A DNA stretch of 64,000 nt from Mactra quadrangularis. Lineage: Eukaryota; Mollusca; Bivalvia; Venerida; Mactridae. A model generated the notes under the pieces. The model searched no databases and was not told the DNA's origin. It saw only the letters and a program-made list of their open reading frames with translations. The stretch covers positions 37,253,231 to 37,317,230 of the forward strand of contig CM046307.1 of assembly GCA_025267735.1 (NCBI GenBank). The letters are read 5' to 3'. The translations under genes were made by a program, and so were the position numbers. Below, piece after piece: positions 1 to 11,748 of the stretch (position 1 is the first letter of the stretch; each line of letters begins with the position of its first letter).

Positions 1-1677
1 TTTAAATCCACTGTGTCACAATAGAACATGGTGATACATGTAGATATAGATACATGTAGTCTTACTTCATTTATTGAATGTCAAATATTCATACTGTTTT
101 CTGTCAAAATGTACATGTATATATTATTATAATACTTACCCTTTATTGATGCTTAAGTGAAGTGTGATTTTAACCACAACTGCCAGTTTTCATGACATCT
201 GTTGAAAAAAGGGAATGGTTTGCACTTGAAAAATATGATGACTTATGTTGATTTGTAATTCAAACTGACATCACATGGTATACATGTACAATAAATAAAT
301 GCTGAGTTAGCTAATTTATTGTACGTTGATTTTAAGCTTTCATCTTCATGAGTATGTTTAAATGGTTCTAGAACCTAGGTCTATTTTTACTATTAACAAA
401 ATGAACTATTAACTTTGGTGCTTAAATCATCCATCCTATGGTTTAGTTTCCATGATAATTCATTAAAACCCATATCAAATACCAATCAGACGGCTAAGTT
501 AGTAGGATCTTCAATTAAATGACTTTAGACAAATGTGATGATAATTTATTCAATTTGTAGACTATGAATCCGCCGTTATTAGGGTATTGTGTGTAAAGTT
601 TGACCCCAATCTGACCTTTCACATTTGCATTTAATAATTATCTTCCCATATCCTGACAAAAAATCAATACCACGCCTATTCTGCATTTTGGCATGTATGC
701 TTTAATATATTTTAAAAATTAATCTCTGTGTAATAATTACATTTGAGTCTGGATGATATACTCTGATTGGTATCGAGCATTAATACTACATTGGTAGTCA
801 ATGTAATGAATATTCTTGCATAAAGGTCAGATCGGGGTCAAACTTTGAGCACAATATATAGTCACATGATCTTCCGAATGTAAACAGACACTTTCTTGTC
901 AATATCATGCGTAAGTAGGAAAGATTTAAATAGTTGATAAGATAACTACTACATTTCTTTGTCTATAAATGCCCACATTAGCCTGTTACATGTAGTTGTA
1001 AATGTTTTACTCTGAATCCTCTGCACAAATCACTTTGTCCTAGTTTACTGCTTCATTCAACTTGTATGTGAGAGTCATGTAGAGCTAACATCAAAATTGA
1101 ATAAAAACATGTTTGTTTACCTCCTTAGTTGTTGTAGATCATATGGTTAGAGACACTGACACATTTTATAATGCTGTCCAATTGTTGATGAAACTTGTTA
1201 CTTAGATTAGATTGTCAGTGGCAAACTATCTACAAAGCATATATTTTACTAGCCTGAACCCAATCTCTTCTAGTAGTTACAAGTTGCCCAAATCAAAATA
1301 TAGGTCCTTAGGGGCAATGGGACAACCTTGAATGTCGAGCCCTGACTGGGAGGCCCAGGATTAACTGGTATGGAATGTAGGGCCGTCATCGGAAATTGCG
1401 ATATCGATGTATCACTGATCCTTGACAGACAATTTGATATTGATTCGAAATTTGGAATTTTGATACAATCTAGCATTTTATAAGGCTATAAACTAAATGA
1501 AGGTGATTTTTTTTTAACTTTCCTTCGTTGTATTAATCTTATTTTAACCTGAAAAGGTCAAGGACTTTTGTATATTTCCAAGTTTACTTGCCTTTCTATA
1601 TATCAATACAATACTTTCTATCAATGACAGCCCTAATGGAATGACTGTTGTATCCAAACTGTAAATATTATTTTCAG
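1..1677 (+). other. Intron or upstream part of RIC1-like gene, with one MITE
   Basis: No coding segment is visible before the exon that opens at 1678. The stretch is AT-rich and contains one palindromic inverted-repeat element (585-856, listed separately). The polypyrimidine-poor but usable acceptor TTATTTTCAG ends at 1677. Earlier exons of the gene must lie upstream of the window. Confidence 0.6.
585..856. mobile_element. TIR element (MITE), family with GTTTGACCCCGATCTGACCTTT ends, copy 1
   Basis: The two ends are inverted copies: the left end reads TATTGTGTGTAAAGTTTGAC and the right end is its near reverse complement, finishing CAAACTTTGAGCACAATA. No open reading frame spans it. A second copy lies at 19672-20012, where the ends are better preserved. 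The interior also reads partly the same in both orientations, so the element is largely palindromic. Superfamily not assigned. Confidence 0.75.
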
Positions 1678-1849
1678 CTGATGACAGTAGTGTTACAACG
1701 CTAGAAGTATCTGATTCCAGTTCATTGTTAGGAGACTTTGATTTCTTGATGGATTCTAACAGTAGTATAGATAGTTTAACACCAGAATTAGAACTATTAT
1801 CACAAGAAATTATATCTAAGGGACCAGAACAATCAGATCTAGAGCTCAG
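1678..1849 (+). CDS. RIC1: RIC1-like protein, internal exon (third from last)
   Basis: This exon is bounded by TTTTCAG and the donor GTATGTTAG. It is open in one frame, encoding an acidic, serine-rich stretch beginning DDSSVTTLEVSDSSSLLGDF and ending SKGPEQSDLEL plus two bases (AG) of a split arginine codon. It contributes 56 complete codons. The phase joins exactly to the exon at 3122 (AG+G). By itself the segment is a low-complexity linker without a domain; the gene assignment rests on the next two exons. It is on the + strand and earlier exons lie outside the window. Confidence 0.75.
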
Positions 1850-2670
1850 GTATGTTAGGTTTATTAAATAATGATATATTATTATATTTATATTTTAATT
1901 TATCTCCATTTTAAGTAGATATGTGACTATACAAATCAAAGCACTGATAGTACTGTTTAGAAGGTACAACTAAAATTGTTAAAAAGCTGTTTGTGACACT
2001 ACACTCCTGTAAAAACTTACAGAAACTCAAATCTTGATTTTTTCTTGTAACACCATGCAGTTTTTTTAGGAATGTGCAGTTAATTTTGTGGCCTTTATTT
2101 CCAATCTATTAATTGGCAGATATCTTAATAGAAGCATGTTATACATAGAATGAATTAATGAAATATGACTATTTTATATGTACTAAAAATGTTAGAATTT
2201 TAATACAACCAATATACTGGTAGGGTTATAACATTGTCCCAGTGTAAATGGTTCATAATTAGATGTGTTTACAACATTAGATACTAGAAGTCTCTGGATT
2301 CATAGTTGGGATAGCTGGGGTAAAGAAGTTGCTATTCTCTAAAAGTGCATCTCAATTTCATGCTCTTTGATGAGCATGTTAAATATCATTTCTACATTAG
2401 AATCCTTGTGCCAAGTGGTATGAGATGATGCAGCGGGCTATTGATTTTTGCAACAGATAAAAACACATGTATATAATTCTTTAGTGGTTTATTGAAACAA
2501 TAATGTTTAAACAATTGTTAACTCTGGATATTTCATTCTGATTATGAACTATAACCTACTATGTATAACTAATAATACAGTAATTGCCTAAAATTTTCTC
2601 GAACAAAAGCCCGAGTAATCATGGTTTTTAGTAAAGAAAAAGGTTATCAACTAACTTGACTATGTAAAAT

Positions 2671-3065
2671 TAATCTGCGTAAACAGATATCCTGTAGAGC
2701 GTTGTCGTACAGGATCTCTACTGTCTCCGTGTAAGGTCATGTCGAGATGAACTTTGTGTCAACCAATCAGTGCATAGCTTTCATCTAGACAAAAACACTA
2801 TTTATCACATTTTGATTTCGTAATTTCTATTTTTAGACCAAGGTTTGCATGCTAATTTAACAGCGATATTATTCACAGTCTGACAGGTGACTGATTTCAA
2901 ATTGCGTGATGTAGATGATGTAAACAAGTTACGTATCATAACAATTTTGTCATGAATATTATGATGAGAAAAGGTCACCTGAATGTGACCTTCGTTTGAA
3001 AACGGCCAGATCTAAAATAGCGAGTAGGTGATTGGAAAATTTTAGATCGGGTTTTAATCAGATTG
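2671..3065 (+). mobile_element. ~390-bp MULE-like MITE, copy 1 (oldest), in RIC1-like intron
   Basis: It is one of four copies (others 18224-18615, 42088-42483 reversed, 52808-53176 reversed). The element runs from an AATCTGCGTAAACAGATATC end to a GGGTTTTAATCAGATTG end. No target duplication is recognisable here, and the first bases of the left end are changed, so this is the most decayed copy. It stops 56 bp before the acceptor of the exon at 3122. It has no coding capacity. Confidence 0.85.
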
Positions 3066-3121
3066 TTAGGCTAGTTGTTTAAGGCTAAGTCTGTACTATG
3101 TTTTTACACATCATATTACAG

Positions 3122-3310
3122 GTATATGTTACAAGTAATGTTAGAAGGTGGATGTTTAGAATGGGCTTTAATTATAGCTATAGTCTTACGTGACTCATCA
3201 GCTGTGATACGTACTATAAATACAGCTAGTATGACTGATACACCATTAGAGATAGTTGCTAGGATGAGAGAGGGTATATCATATCTTGAATTATGGTCTG
3301 ATACTGAATG
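3122..3310 (+). CDS. RIC1: RIC1-like protein, penultimate coding exon
   Basis: The acceptor TATTACAG and donor GTATGTAG bound an open frame that reads YMLQVMLEGGCLEWALIIAI, then VLRDSSAVIRTINTA, and ends ISYLELWSDTE plus TG of a split cysteine codon. The hydrophobic helical stretch around CLEWALIIAIVLRD followed by WSDTEC and, in the next exon, GYKPFL matches my recollection of the C-terminus of RIC1 (KIAA1432). RIC1 with RGP1 is the guanine-nucleotide exchange complex for RAB6A at the Golgi. Both splice phases agree with the flanking exons. The assignment is by recognition, not by a search. An alternative is an unrelated large scaffold with a similar helical tail. Confidence 0.65.
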
Positions 3311-3542
3311 GTATGTAGATTTTATTATTGCTTTTTTAGGCTCACATGACATGGTGGTTGTTAATACCTTTTCATACCAATTTTTTTAGTGGAAAATATA
3401 TATTCTTTGCCATGTCTCTGGTTTTTAAATTAGATTTTTTTACAACCACCTGGTTAGCTCTGTTATTTGCTCACAAGTCTAGTGTTGGAGGGGTTGTGGA
3501 CACGATTCCCAAGGATGACAAGTGAAAAATTAAATTTATACT

Positions 3543-3930
3543 TGTTCAAATTATGCCCCTGGGGTAAAATATGGCTCTGCCCTGGGGGTCACAAGATTTG
3601 CATAGAGTTATATAAGAAAATGTTAAAAAATCTTTTTCTCTAAAACTGCAAGGCTTCGAGTTTGATATTTGGCATGTAGCATCACTTGAAGGTGCTTTAC
3701 AAAGATTGTTCAAATTATGCCCCTAGGGTCAAATTGGCCCTTCCCCAGGGGTCACAAGATTTACATAGAGTTATATAAGGAAAATTAATGTGTAAAAAAT
3801 CTTCTTCTCAAAAACTACAAGTCATAGAGATTTCATGCAATGTACATGTATTTGATGTGTGGTATTATCTTAAGGTCTTCTACAAAGATTGTTCAAATTA
3901 TGCCCCTGGGTTGAAAATTTGCCCTGCCCT
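3543..3930. repeat. Dispersed repeat, two to three tandem units of ~170 bp
   Basis: The phrase TTCAAATTATGCCCCT recurs at about 3545, 3711 and 3892, each time followed by GGG...GGTCACAAGATTT and ATAGAGTTATATAAG. A related, more diverged block lies at 36270-36545 (AAATTATGCCACTGGGGTCA, GACATGTGGTATTACCTCAA). Such repeats are common in mollusc genomes. No coding role is seen. Confidence 0.75.
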
Positions 3931-4372
3931 GCTGTTTTCATCAGCTGAAACTGTTCAACAATCTTTTGTCAGATGCCCTAAGCATCTAGTTCTCAGGTGA
4001 GATGTCCAGGGTCCACTATCCAATAATTGACAAGACTACCCTATTAAAATGTTCTCTGGTAAAAATTTGCATACTCATGTTATCAAGCATTCTCAAACAC
4101 TTGATGTCGTGTTGATACAGGATGCGGCAATTGTGAATCTAAACAACTATGTTTTGATATGTAAGGTTTTATTATTGTTTCAAACCATAATGTATTTATT
4201 TTGTACTATAAATAACTATGATATTATCTGTCTGTCTGTCTGTGACCTTTATTGTTTTTACTGTTATCTTTTATACAAACATGATATTACAAGTGAATGA
4301 TACATTTTTGTTGTTTTGTACCTAAAATGATGATGTAATATAGTATGTTCTGTATTAGTAAATTTTTAGTAC

Positions 4373-4621
4373 TATAGCTCGTTTAGGATAACTTGAGACA
4401 AAATACATTGATACCATTTTTATACACAGGTGGATCTAAATATAGCACACATAATTATCAGCATGTTTTTATGTTTAGTACAAGAACACGCGTTCCACAC
4501 ATTTCAAGACAATACTTTCATTCCACAAAATCAGCTGACCTCTCAATTTTATGTAATACTCGAGTCCAAAATATGTAAACAAACTGAATCGTTTGTCTCA
4601 AGTTATCCTAAACGAGCTATA
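4373..4621. mobile_element. MITE with perfect 30-bp TIRs
   Basis: Positions 4373-4402 and 4592-4621 are exact reverse complements over 30 bases, starting TATAGCTCGTTTAGGATAAC. The ends read TA|TAGCTCG and CGAGCTA|TA, fitting a TA target duplication (element proper 4375-4619). The interior has no transposase. A single diverged end of the same family is seen at about 22041-22072 (ATCCTAAACAAGCTATA). TA duplication suggests a mariner/Tc1-type donor. Perfect ends imply a recent insertion. Confidence 0.9.
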
Positions 4622-5814
4622 CTCCATCATGGTTTATGATCTTTAATACATGTACATATACAAGTACATATCATATTGAATCTATAAGACCTTTTTATTC
4701 AATATGTCTTAACCTGAGTCTCATTTCAAAGTCAAACGCATATCTAGGCCATTTTTGAGTGTCCTGTAGCTTCCCCCCCCCCCCCCCCCAATTTTAAGTT
4801 AACTTATTTTTGTGATAATACAGCTTGACACAACCAAACGGTCTTCACTGTCTATTTATACAGTGTACGCTCGTACAGATACTTTCTGGGGGACGGTCAA
4901 AATCACTGACTGATACACTGACACCATATACAATGAAGGATTATTGGGCCATGTCAGACTGATAATAATCCTGTTGTATATTATACATAGGTGCTTATGT
5001 TTTAGTAAACATAAATATATTTCTTTTATCAACGTCCAATAAGCCATGGTTTTTAAAGTTTCAAAAAAGGAAGCAATTTATTAGAATTAAGTAAAAATTT
5101 ATGAACTTTTCCACTTAAACATGGAATGTTTTACATGTTCTGTATTATACCTCATTATAGCACTATTTGATGCTTTGCATCAATTGTTTCTAGTGAGTGA
5201 AATAAAGTCAAGGCTTATTGCTGTTAACCAAGTTTGTCAGGCATAATGTTTTAACATTGAAAGATAAATTTCCTGAAGTACCATGGCATTTCTGACATAT
5301 TAGAATGTATGAATGGCCCCCAGGTGACACCTGTTTGTATTGTTTGAACTTTGTGTCTGCTTGTTTTTTTGTGTTGGTTCAACATGTACAAAGTTCTAAA
5401 CTTCTACCACATTGTGAATGTACAATATAGTAGAGTGTTAACTGATATTTACAATAGAATGAAATATTTTTTGTGATATTTTAAACATACACCTGGTTGT
5501 AATGTGTCTTGTTGGCCAGTATATACTAGTTACTGAGATAGAACGATGCGGTTTACATGTATATGGTTTCAGAGTTTTGTCATAGCTTGATAGTTTATTG
5601 TACACAATACAGATTCAATCTCTTTTGTGAGTTATTTATAGTTTGTGTTGTAAAAGAATTCTTGACCATAACTCAATTAGAAAATAACTATAAGTTGTCT
5701 ATTTTTTATTGTATATTAAAATATGCTTTGGCACAAGTGATTTAATCAGAACATCAAACATTTGCCTATATTGTATTTTACAATAAAGGATGATCAATAA
5801 ACAAAGATTATTAG

Positions 5815-6107
5815 CGGGATTTTTCACTCAAAAAAATTTGGCTAATAGTTCGGCGAAACACGGTCAGGCGGGGTGGGGGGGCGTCTGGTGTCGTTAACAA
5901 TTGCGTTTAAGTTTTTAATTTAGCATATATTTTTGCCATTTATTGTCAGATCTTTATGAAACTTCATACAATGATTACTATGTGATGAACAGAATTAGAA
6001 AGTAACCATAACTCTATCTGCTTCATTATGGATTATTTCCCTTTGAAATTTTTGCATTAAAAATTTTTAATCCGGCTTTAATGCGGTTTCCACATAACAT
6101 TTCTTGT
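5815..6107. repeat. Dispersed repeat shared with 19168-19441
   Basis: The block shares GTTAACAAT, TTTAGCATATAT, CATTTATTGTCAGATCTT, GAAACTTCATACAATGAT, TGTGATGAACAGAATTAG, GGATTATTTCCCTTTG and a GGCTTTAATG..GTTTCCACAT..CATTTCTTGTT end with the second copy. It is in direct orientation, with no frame conserved between copies, so it is a noncoding interspersed repeat. Confidence 0.8.
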
Positions 6108-6537
6108 TTTGATTCCAATTTGGAGAATATATTGCTAGAAATGATATATTTTGTAAAACTATCTTTAATCAATTCATGCTAAGATGGAACATGATACTGT
6201 TGAAATTAATCCCCTCATACAAAAAAATAATTGATACTCAAGACATTTAAACTCATGTTTAACATTGACTCCATAGAAAATGAGCATTGGACAAAATAAA
6301 CTATTTCATTCGACCTTGGTGTGCGGTGTTTTGTTGACATTATTTTTGAGTTTATCAGACCAGTTCATATAAGGTCCATAATTAAGTCAAGTGATGTCCC
6401 TTCTTTCATAAACTGTCACACTATTTTCAACATACGTGTGGGTGTTAATTATTACAGCACCATATTTTTGTCCTGATCTATATGAATACTAATACGTTAA
6501 ACATTAAAATGTTTTCAAATGTAATATGTAGTGAGAA

Positions 6538-6852
6538 CAGTGTGGGGAATTAAGTGACCTATATACCTAACCAATTTTTATCAGACCTAGTGCAGTCTAA
6601 GCAGCACAAAATTCTCTTTTTAGCAGTAGTTCTGCCAATCCCACAACAGTTCTAGTTTTCTAGATTACCTCAAGGTTCTGAACGAGTTGAGAGATTTTCG
6701 GAAAAACTTCGAGATAATCTAGAAATTTAGGTCTTATAAAAATCAGTTATGTATAAATGTCATTTACATTGTCTTTTTCATCTAAACTTGTTCATCTAAT
6801 TGTCAATTTTGCCATGTTAGCAACCATATAGGTCACGTGACTCCCCACACTG
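6538..6852. mobile_element. TIR element with CAGTGTGGGG ends
   Basis: The left end CAGTGTGGGGAATTAAGTGA is matched in inverse by the right end, which finishes GTCACGTGACTCCCCACACTG, and the similarity continues inward for about 37 bp. GAGAA flanks both ends directly, so a 5-bp target duplication is possible. No coding capacity. Superfamily not assigned. Confidence 0.75.
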
Positions 6853-7929
6853 GAGAATATATCTGTAAACATTGTAGATGCAATTTATGAAATGGTAGAC
6901 ATGTTTAGTTTACATTGATAAAATTTTTTTTATAGGAAGTTTTAAAAGTCGGTCACCAAATTTCAATATTGAGTACATATGTACTCAGTACTTGTTTGCT
7001 GGAGAATTGAGCTCTGTTTTTATATATCAGTTACTGAATTCATTGGCACAGGACAATACACGCCCACTAAATATATAACACTAAATATAACAGTTTTGAG
7101 TTCTGGTATGATTTTTCCGCTTTAAAACAGAGCTCTACTCCCCTTTAATTAGCCCCCTACTAGTGTTTACCCCCGAGGGGACAATTGGTTTGCATCCATC
7201 TGTCTGTTTGCTTTAATCTTGATCTCGCAATTTCGAAAAAAGTATCCAAGCTATATGGACGAAACTTGGTGTGTGAAGACATTGCAATGAGTAGATTAAG
7301 CAAATCATTGTCTTTTTTTTCTGACCAAAATTCTGGTTGCTACGGATATGGAAATAGTAAAAATTTGATCAAAAAGCTTGTATTCATGTGTAACTGGAAA
7401 TCTATTCAAGCTATATTGATGAATTTTAGTAATTATTTTTTTATGTGCATGTGTTGCAATGAGAAGAATATGGGTATCATTGACTTTTCTTTTACTAGTC
7501 AAAAACTGGTTGTTATGGATTAAGGAAATAGTCAAAATTTAACAAAACAGTTGTATCACAGTGTAACTTAAAATTTATTCCTAAAATATATTTTCTTAAA
7601 ATCTATTTGGCTAGATTGATGATTTAAGCTAGTCTTTGAAAACAGATGTCAAGAATATGCTGTTCTTGAATTAGTCATAGATCATAGGTAGGGGACTTCA
7701 GTATTGCCTGCATTACATACTGACCCTTTTAAAGTATACACTAGCACGTTAAACATGAATTAAGTAGCTTAGGTTTGCGAATTGATCTGTGTATTGCTTT
7801 GCCGTATCGCGAACCGGTTCGTCTCGCAACAGGGTCCACAAACCCAAGCCTTAATGAATAGCTATTCATAGCTAATGTTGAAATGTATTTGTAACAAATT
7901 TTCCCATTATGAACAAAGTTTGTATTTTA

Positions 7930-7985
7930 TTGTATTGTATTGTATTGTATTGTATTGTATTGTATTGTATTGTATTGTATTGTAT
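7930..7985. repeat. TTGTA pentanucleotide microsatellite
   Basis: About eleven uninterrupted TTGTA units lie 70 bp upstream of the last RIC1-like exon acceptor. No function is implied; its length is likely polymorphic. Confidence 0.95.
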
Positions 7986-8055
7986 GTACAGTATATAAGG
8001 CTGTATGTGTAAGCTGTTACTATTTATTAATTCTATAATACTTGTATACTTTCAG

Positions 8056-8293
8056 TGTTGGATATAAACCATTTTTACATGCAATAAGAGGTCAGATACA
8101 TGTATTAACCAAGATCTCAGAGCAAGCACCACCTACATTAAAACTTAATGCTGATTTAGATGATACGTCACCTATCTCTGTAGAAGAAGGTAACCTATCT
8201 CCTGGGGCTATGTCTATACATAGTAATGAGATACATGGCGACTCTCCACCTATACTGGAACATCAAAAACAGAATGAATGTGTGCTATCTTGA
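8056..8293 (+). CDS. RIC1: RIC1-like protein, last coding exon and stop
   Basis: The acceptor TATACTTTCAG opens an exon whose first base completes the cysteine codon begun at 3309. The frame reads C-VGYKPFLHAIRGQIHVLTKI, then an acidic Ser/Pro-rich tail (DADLDDTSPISVEEG, SPGAMSIHSNEIHGDSPPIL) and ends ECVLS before TGA at 8291-8293. The GYKPFL..I..QI..L segment is the part I associate with RIC1; the disordered tail is expected to vary between species. All three exons of this gene join without a frame break, so it looks intact. Known RIC1 works with RGP1 as a RAB6A exchange factor on Golgi membranes; that role is transferred from the family, not shown here. Confidence 0.7.
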
Positions 8294-8362
8294 TATAGTG
8301 TATATGATGTATATACATATGTGTTTTTATCTAAACTATTGAATGTGATAAACTACAGTGTG

Positions 8363-8368
8363 AATAAA
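8363..8368 (+). terminator. Candidate polyadenylation signal AATAAA for RIC1-like gene
   Basis: The first AATAAA after the stop codon lies 70 bp downstream, giving a short 3' untranslated region. Other AT-rich signals follow further on, so this is a candidate only. Confidence 0.5.
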
Positions 8369-9000
8369 ATACATGTCTCATATGGAAAAAGTCTTGACAC
8401 TAACAGTATTGAGATTGCTGGTGATGACATAACTTTGTTTAGGCTACAGTTGTCAGATTGCATGTGATGACATAACTTGGGGGTCTGGCAACAGGTTTTG
8501 CCCCCCAGTCATCTGACCAGGAAAACAGAATAATTGTATTACCATCAAAAGTTCCATTTTGTTTAGGCAAGGTAACATTATTCAGACATGTAAACTTTAT
8601 GGTTGGTTACGACTGGGCAACCTTCAAAACTTGTAGAATGTTTGCCATTAGAAGAGGACATTAATGATGAAGAGCCCTGATATGGGAACATATCGCTGGC
8701 TTTGCGCAACATGGTCATTACTCACTCTTTTTTATATTGAATTACAATTGTTTTGCGTTAAGCCATCAAAAAGAATTTTACATTCATCCTCTAGTTCTAT
8801 AAAATGTAATATTTAATTGCTTTAACAAGCACTTACAAACTATTATAGAAGTCAAGCATTGAAATATTTATAAACTTGCCCATTGACAAGACTGTGTTAT
8901 ATCTTGGATTAGTTTAGAATGTTAAGATATGGTCAATATTGATATCTGGGAGCCACCTCTGTTATAGCTGTCAATCTCATCAAAACCAGAATATTTTGAC
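8369..9000. other. 3' flank of RIC1-like gene, nothing recognised
   Basis: AT-rich sequence with a short local repeat of GATGACATAACTT at about 8421 and 8465. No open frame or element end was recognised. It may be 3' untranslated region if a later polyadenylation site is used. Confidence 0.5.
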
Positions 9001-9319
9001 TTAAAGGTACTAGTTCACACATTTGGTTATTTTTTTCTATAATTTCAAAATGCCATTCAGTGTGTTATTGTGACAAAAAATATTCTTACTATTTTAAGAC
9101 AATATGTTGCTAGAAATATACAATAAAAGTCACAAAAATTCAAAAAGTGTCTATACCTTGACATACGGGTAGATTTTTAATACCATCATTTGTAGTTGTA
9201 TGTCAAATAGCACTAAAATTGTCATTACCAGGACACTACTTTTTATTATTTCTTTACAACTTTGATAGTTTTAGAAAAATTTTATATTTAAGTTGAAATC
9301 TGTGAATGAGTACCTTTAA
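9001..9319. mobile_element. TTAA-bounded TIR element
   Basis: The left end TTAAAGGTACTAGTTCACAC and right end GTGAATGAGTACCTTTAA are inverted over about 24 bp, and both outermost tetranucleotides are TTAA. TTAA targets are typical of piggyBac-type elements, although the first bases inside (AGG) are not the usual CCC. A single related end occurs at 62772 onward. Noncoding. Confidence 0.7.
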
Positions 9320-9809
9320 CAATCAGAAACATTTCTGCTACAGTTACTGTTAGTCTGAGGGATTGAGTATGCAGGTTTTTCAGGCATGTCAGTGAAATGC
9401 TGCATTATTAAATGGTAATATTTGATGAATATAAAAAATCTTCAATTTTTATTGTAGTGAAACTTTAACATGAAAATGGTATCATTTTAGAAGATAAATG
9501 ATGCCATCTTGGTGGAGAAATGACATCACATTATATTTTATATGTAAAAACATCTTTAACCAAACATAGACAAAAGCATTTAAGAAAAAGGATATTTGTC
9601 AATTTGAAACAAGATCTTTTTATTTCAACTCTCGAGCTCAGATAAAATGACACTGTGCCACTCTTTAAAATATGTTTTCTGAGCTCACTCAATGAGTGAT
9701 TCTAACAACCAGGTGAAATTAATTGCTGATAGGAAAGGTTACATGTTACACTAATTTAAACAAGTCAGTATAGGACAATAATTGTTATAGCAGTAGTGTT
9801 GTGTATATA

Positions 9810-10405
9810 CACTGCCTTCCAAAAGTTCCTTAAAAAAACAATGATTTAAACTGCTATCACTTCTATGTTCAAGTTCGAAAAATCGTTATTTACATTGTTA
9901 ATTTTATACATTATTCATGCAATGGAAACAATTTCTACTGGTACATTTTATTTTTCGAGCTGCTGCTAAAGTTATCTATCAGGACACAACAAGTTGATCA
10001 TATGTTCTATGGATTTTTCTGGAAAAAAAATGGGGCAAGCGAGCGAAGAAAAAAAATTAAAAAAAGTTTTTATTCACTTGCTTTATATAGCCGTTTGACC
10101 AAATTTTTATGAGCGAGCGAGGAAATAAAAATATTTTTTTTGTAAAAACCGTCAAAATTAAGGTGCGAGCGAATCCATAGAACATATGATCAATTTGTTG
10201 AGGCCTCAGCCTCCAAAACTGTGGTCATATGTATCTCAATAAACAATTATTAAGTTTGAGATATGAGTGTTATTTCATATCCATAAGAAAAATAAACTGA
10301 TTTCAAATGCAAATTAATAGTGTTTTACAACAAACTGATTTTACAACATTTTAAAATTGTAGTTAGTCAATTGTGTATGTGTGAAGAAACTTTTGGAGGG
10401 CACTG
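9810..10405. mobile_element. Mariner/Tc1-like MITE containing a nested foldback element
   Basis: The ends CACTGCCTTCCAAAAGTT and the inverse of AACTTTTGGAGGGCACTG are flanked by TA on both sides. Ends of the CAGTGCC..CCAAAAGTT type with TA duplication are characteristic of Tc1/mariner. The middle is interrupted by a separate inverted-repeat element at 9987-10200. No transposase remains. Confidence 0.85.
9987..10200. mobile_element. Foldback element nested inside the 9810-10405 MITE
   Basis: CAACAAGTTGATCATATGTT at 9987 is matched in inverse by a segment ending TATGATCAATTTGTTG at 10200, with about 29 bp of near-perfect pairing that includes TCTATGGATT / AATCCATAGA. The interior is purine-rich with repeated GCGAGCGA.. 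motifs. It lies wholly inside the mariner-like element. Confidence 0.85.
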
Positions 10406-11293
10406 TATGATCTGATTTTTATGAGATTGGTATGTTCCTGTATGAGAATATGTATCATTGTTGTTTTATATTTAGTGAGAATGTACATTGTGTATTGTAT
10501 TGGAAACAATGTTTGTAAAAATTATTATTGTACATAAAACATGTAAATCATGAAAACTTTTATAAAAAATTATTGTGCCATTGTGTTGGTTGTACATTAG
10601 AGCTTATATAATGGTTATTTGTATACATGTATGTATGAATACAGGTCTGCTGTGGTTTTCCCACCTCATCATTTGATGTGAATCTTAGTATGATTTGGTT
10701 GTTCAGTTCTTATTATGGATCATTATAATAAAAAAAAAATTTTATTTGACACACCCTTCACCAAAGTGTTCTGAGACATTTGGTATATTTACAATCAATT
10801 GAAACTGTGATTATAGCCAGGTATAAATGGAATTTATTTAGAACTTGAAGACAAGTAGATTCAACATTACTAAAGTCTGAACTGTCACTCAACCTGTGAT
10901 ATCTGAATAGCAGTATATCATCACATGTAATTCCATGGCAGCCCTATATTGATATATTGTATATTTAAAGCCAGTTTTATAGAATATTGCATTGGATTAC
11001 TTTATTATTGATATTTGAATATTTTGAAATGATCGTGATAATTACAGCTTTTTGGTCATGTTAACAAAAAAAAACTTTACAGCAAAAATCATTGTAAATT
11101 ATCAGCAAAGTAGCAAAAAATTATCAAATTTTCAATACCTAATTTAATCAATTTTAACATGGATTGAAGTATACAGTATGGTGATACATTCTGATCAATA
11201 TTAGTTCATGAGTGACAGTTTTCAGCACTGGTCTTGAAGTTCATGAATTTTAGGATCTGAGATAGGGTTTTATTCATAACAGTATGTATGAGT
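10406..11293. other. Intergenic, nothing recognised
   Basis: AT-rich DNA with no coding stretch, TIR pair or tandem repeat that I could support, apart from an A9 tract near 10730. Confidence 0.5.
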
Positions 11294-11748
11294 TAGGGCT
11301 GCGGCAAGTATCCGAGTACTCGGATAATCGCGATCTCTGCCAGAAAATCGAGTAATAATATTTGTCATGTCCGAAATTGTCGGATCGCGATCTAGTTTTG
11401 GAAAAAATGAAAGAACATTTTCAGCTTAATTACCACTGAAAACGAGTCGCACTACTTATGAAAACTTTAATTTATATAGGGACCGAATTATCTTGTGTCA
11501 ACATTTTGATTGATACACATTTGAACAAAAATATAACTGAAAATTCCCATACAACGTCTGATAGTAATGTTTGAACTACATGGTTTCTTACATAGTAAAA
11601 TCTTCTGTAATTTTTCACATATTTTGTTATTACATAAATTCCTGAAAGCTTTTCCATTAACATGTGATTCGTGGTTCGATTTGTGAATTGCTACACATGA
11701 ATCATAGTTCGGATCGGATCGCCACATGCTCAACGATCCGCAGTCCTA
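11294..11748. mobile_element. hAT-like non-autonomous element, family H1 copy 1
   Basis: The element starts TAGGGCTGCGG and ends CCGCAGTCCTA, flanked by the 8-bp duplication GTATGAGT / GTATAAGT (one mismatch). Just inside both ends are CG-rich segments (GTATCCGAGTACTCGG; GGATCGGATCGCCAC). The same family occurs at 32074-32447 with its own 8-bp duplication. Eight-bp duplications and TAGGG/CAGGG ends are hAT features. Short open frames here are not conserved between the copies. Confidence 0.88.

Larger units (their letters stand above)
3311..8055 (+). other. Last intron of RIC1-like gene (~4.7 kb), repeat-rich
   Basis: The intron runs from GTATGTAG to ACTTTCAG. It contains a tandem dispersed repeat (3543-3930), a perfect 30-bp TIR element (4373-4621), a C17 tract (4773-4789), a dispersed repeat shared with 19.2 kb (5815-6107), an inverted-repeat element (6538-6852), a noncoding dispersed repeat near 7150-7540 and a TTGTA microsatellite (7930-7985). 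Short open frames in it show no coding character. Confidence 0.7.
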
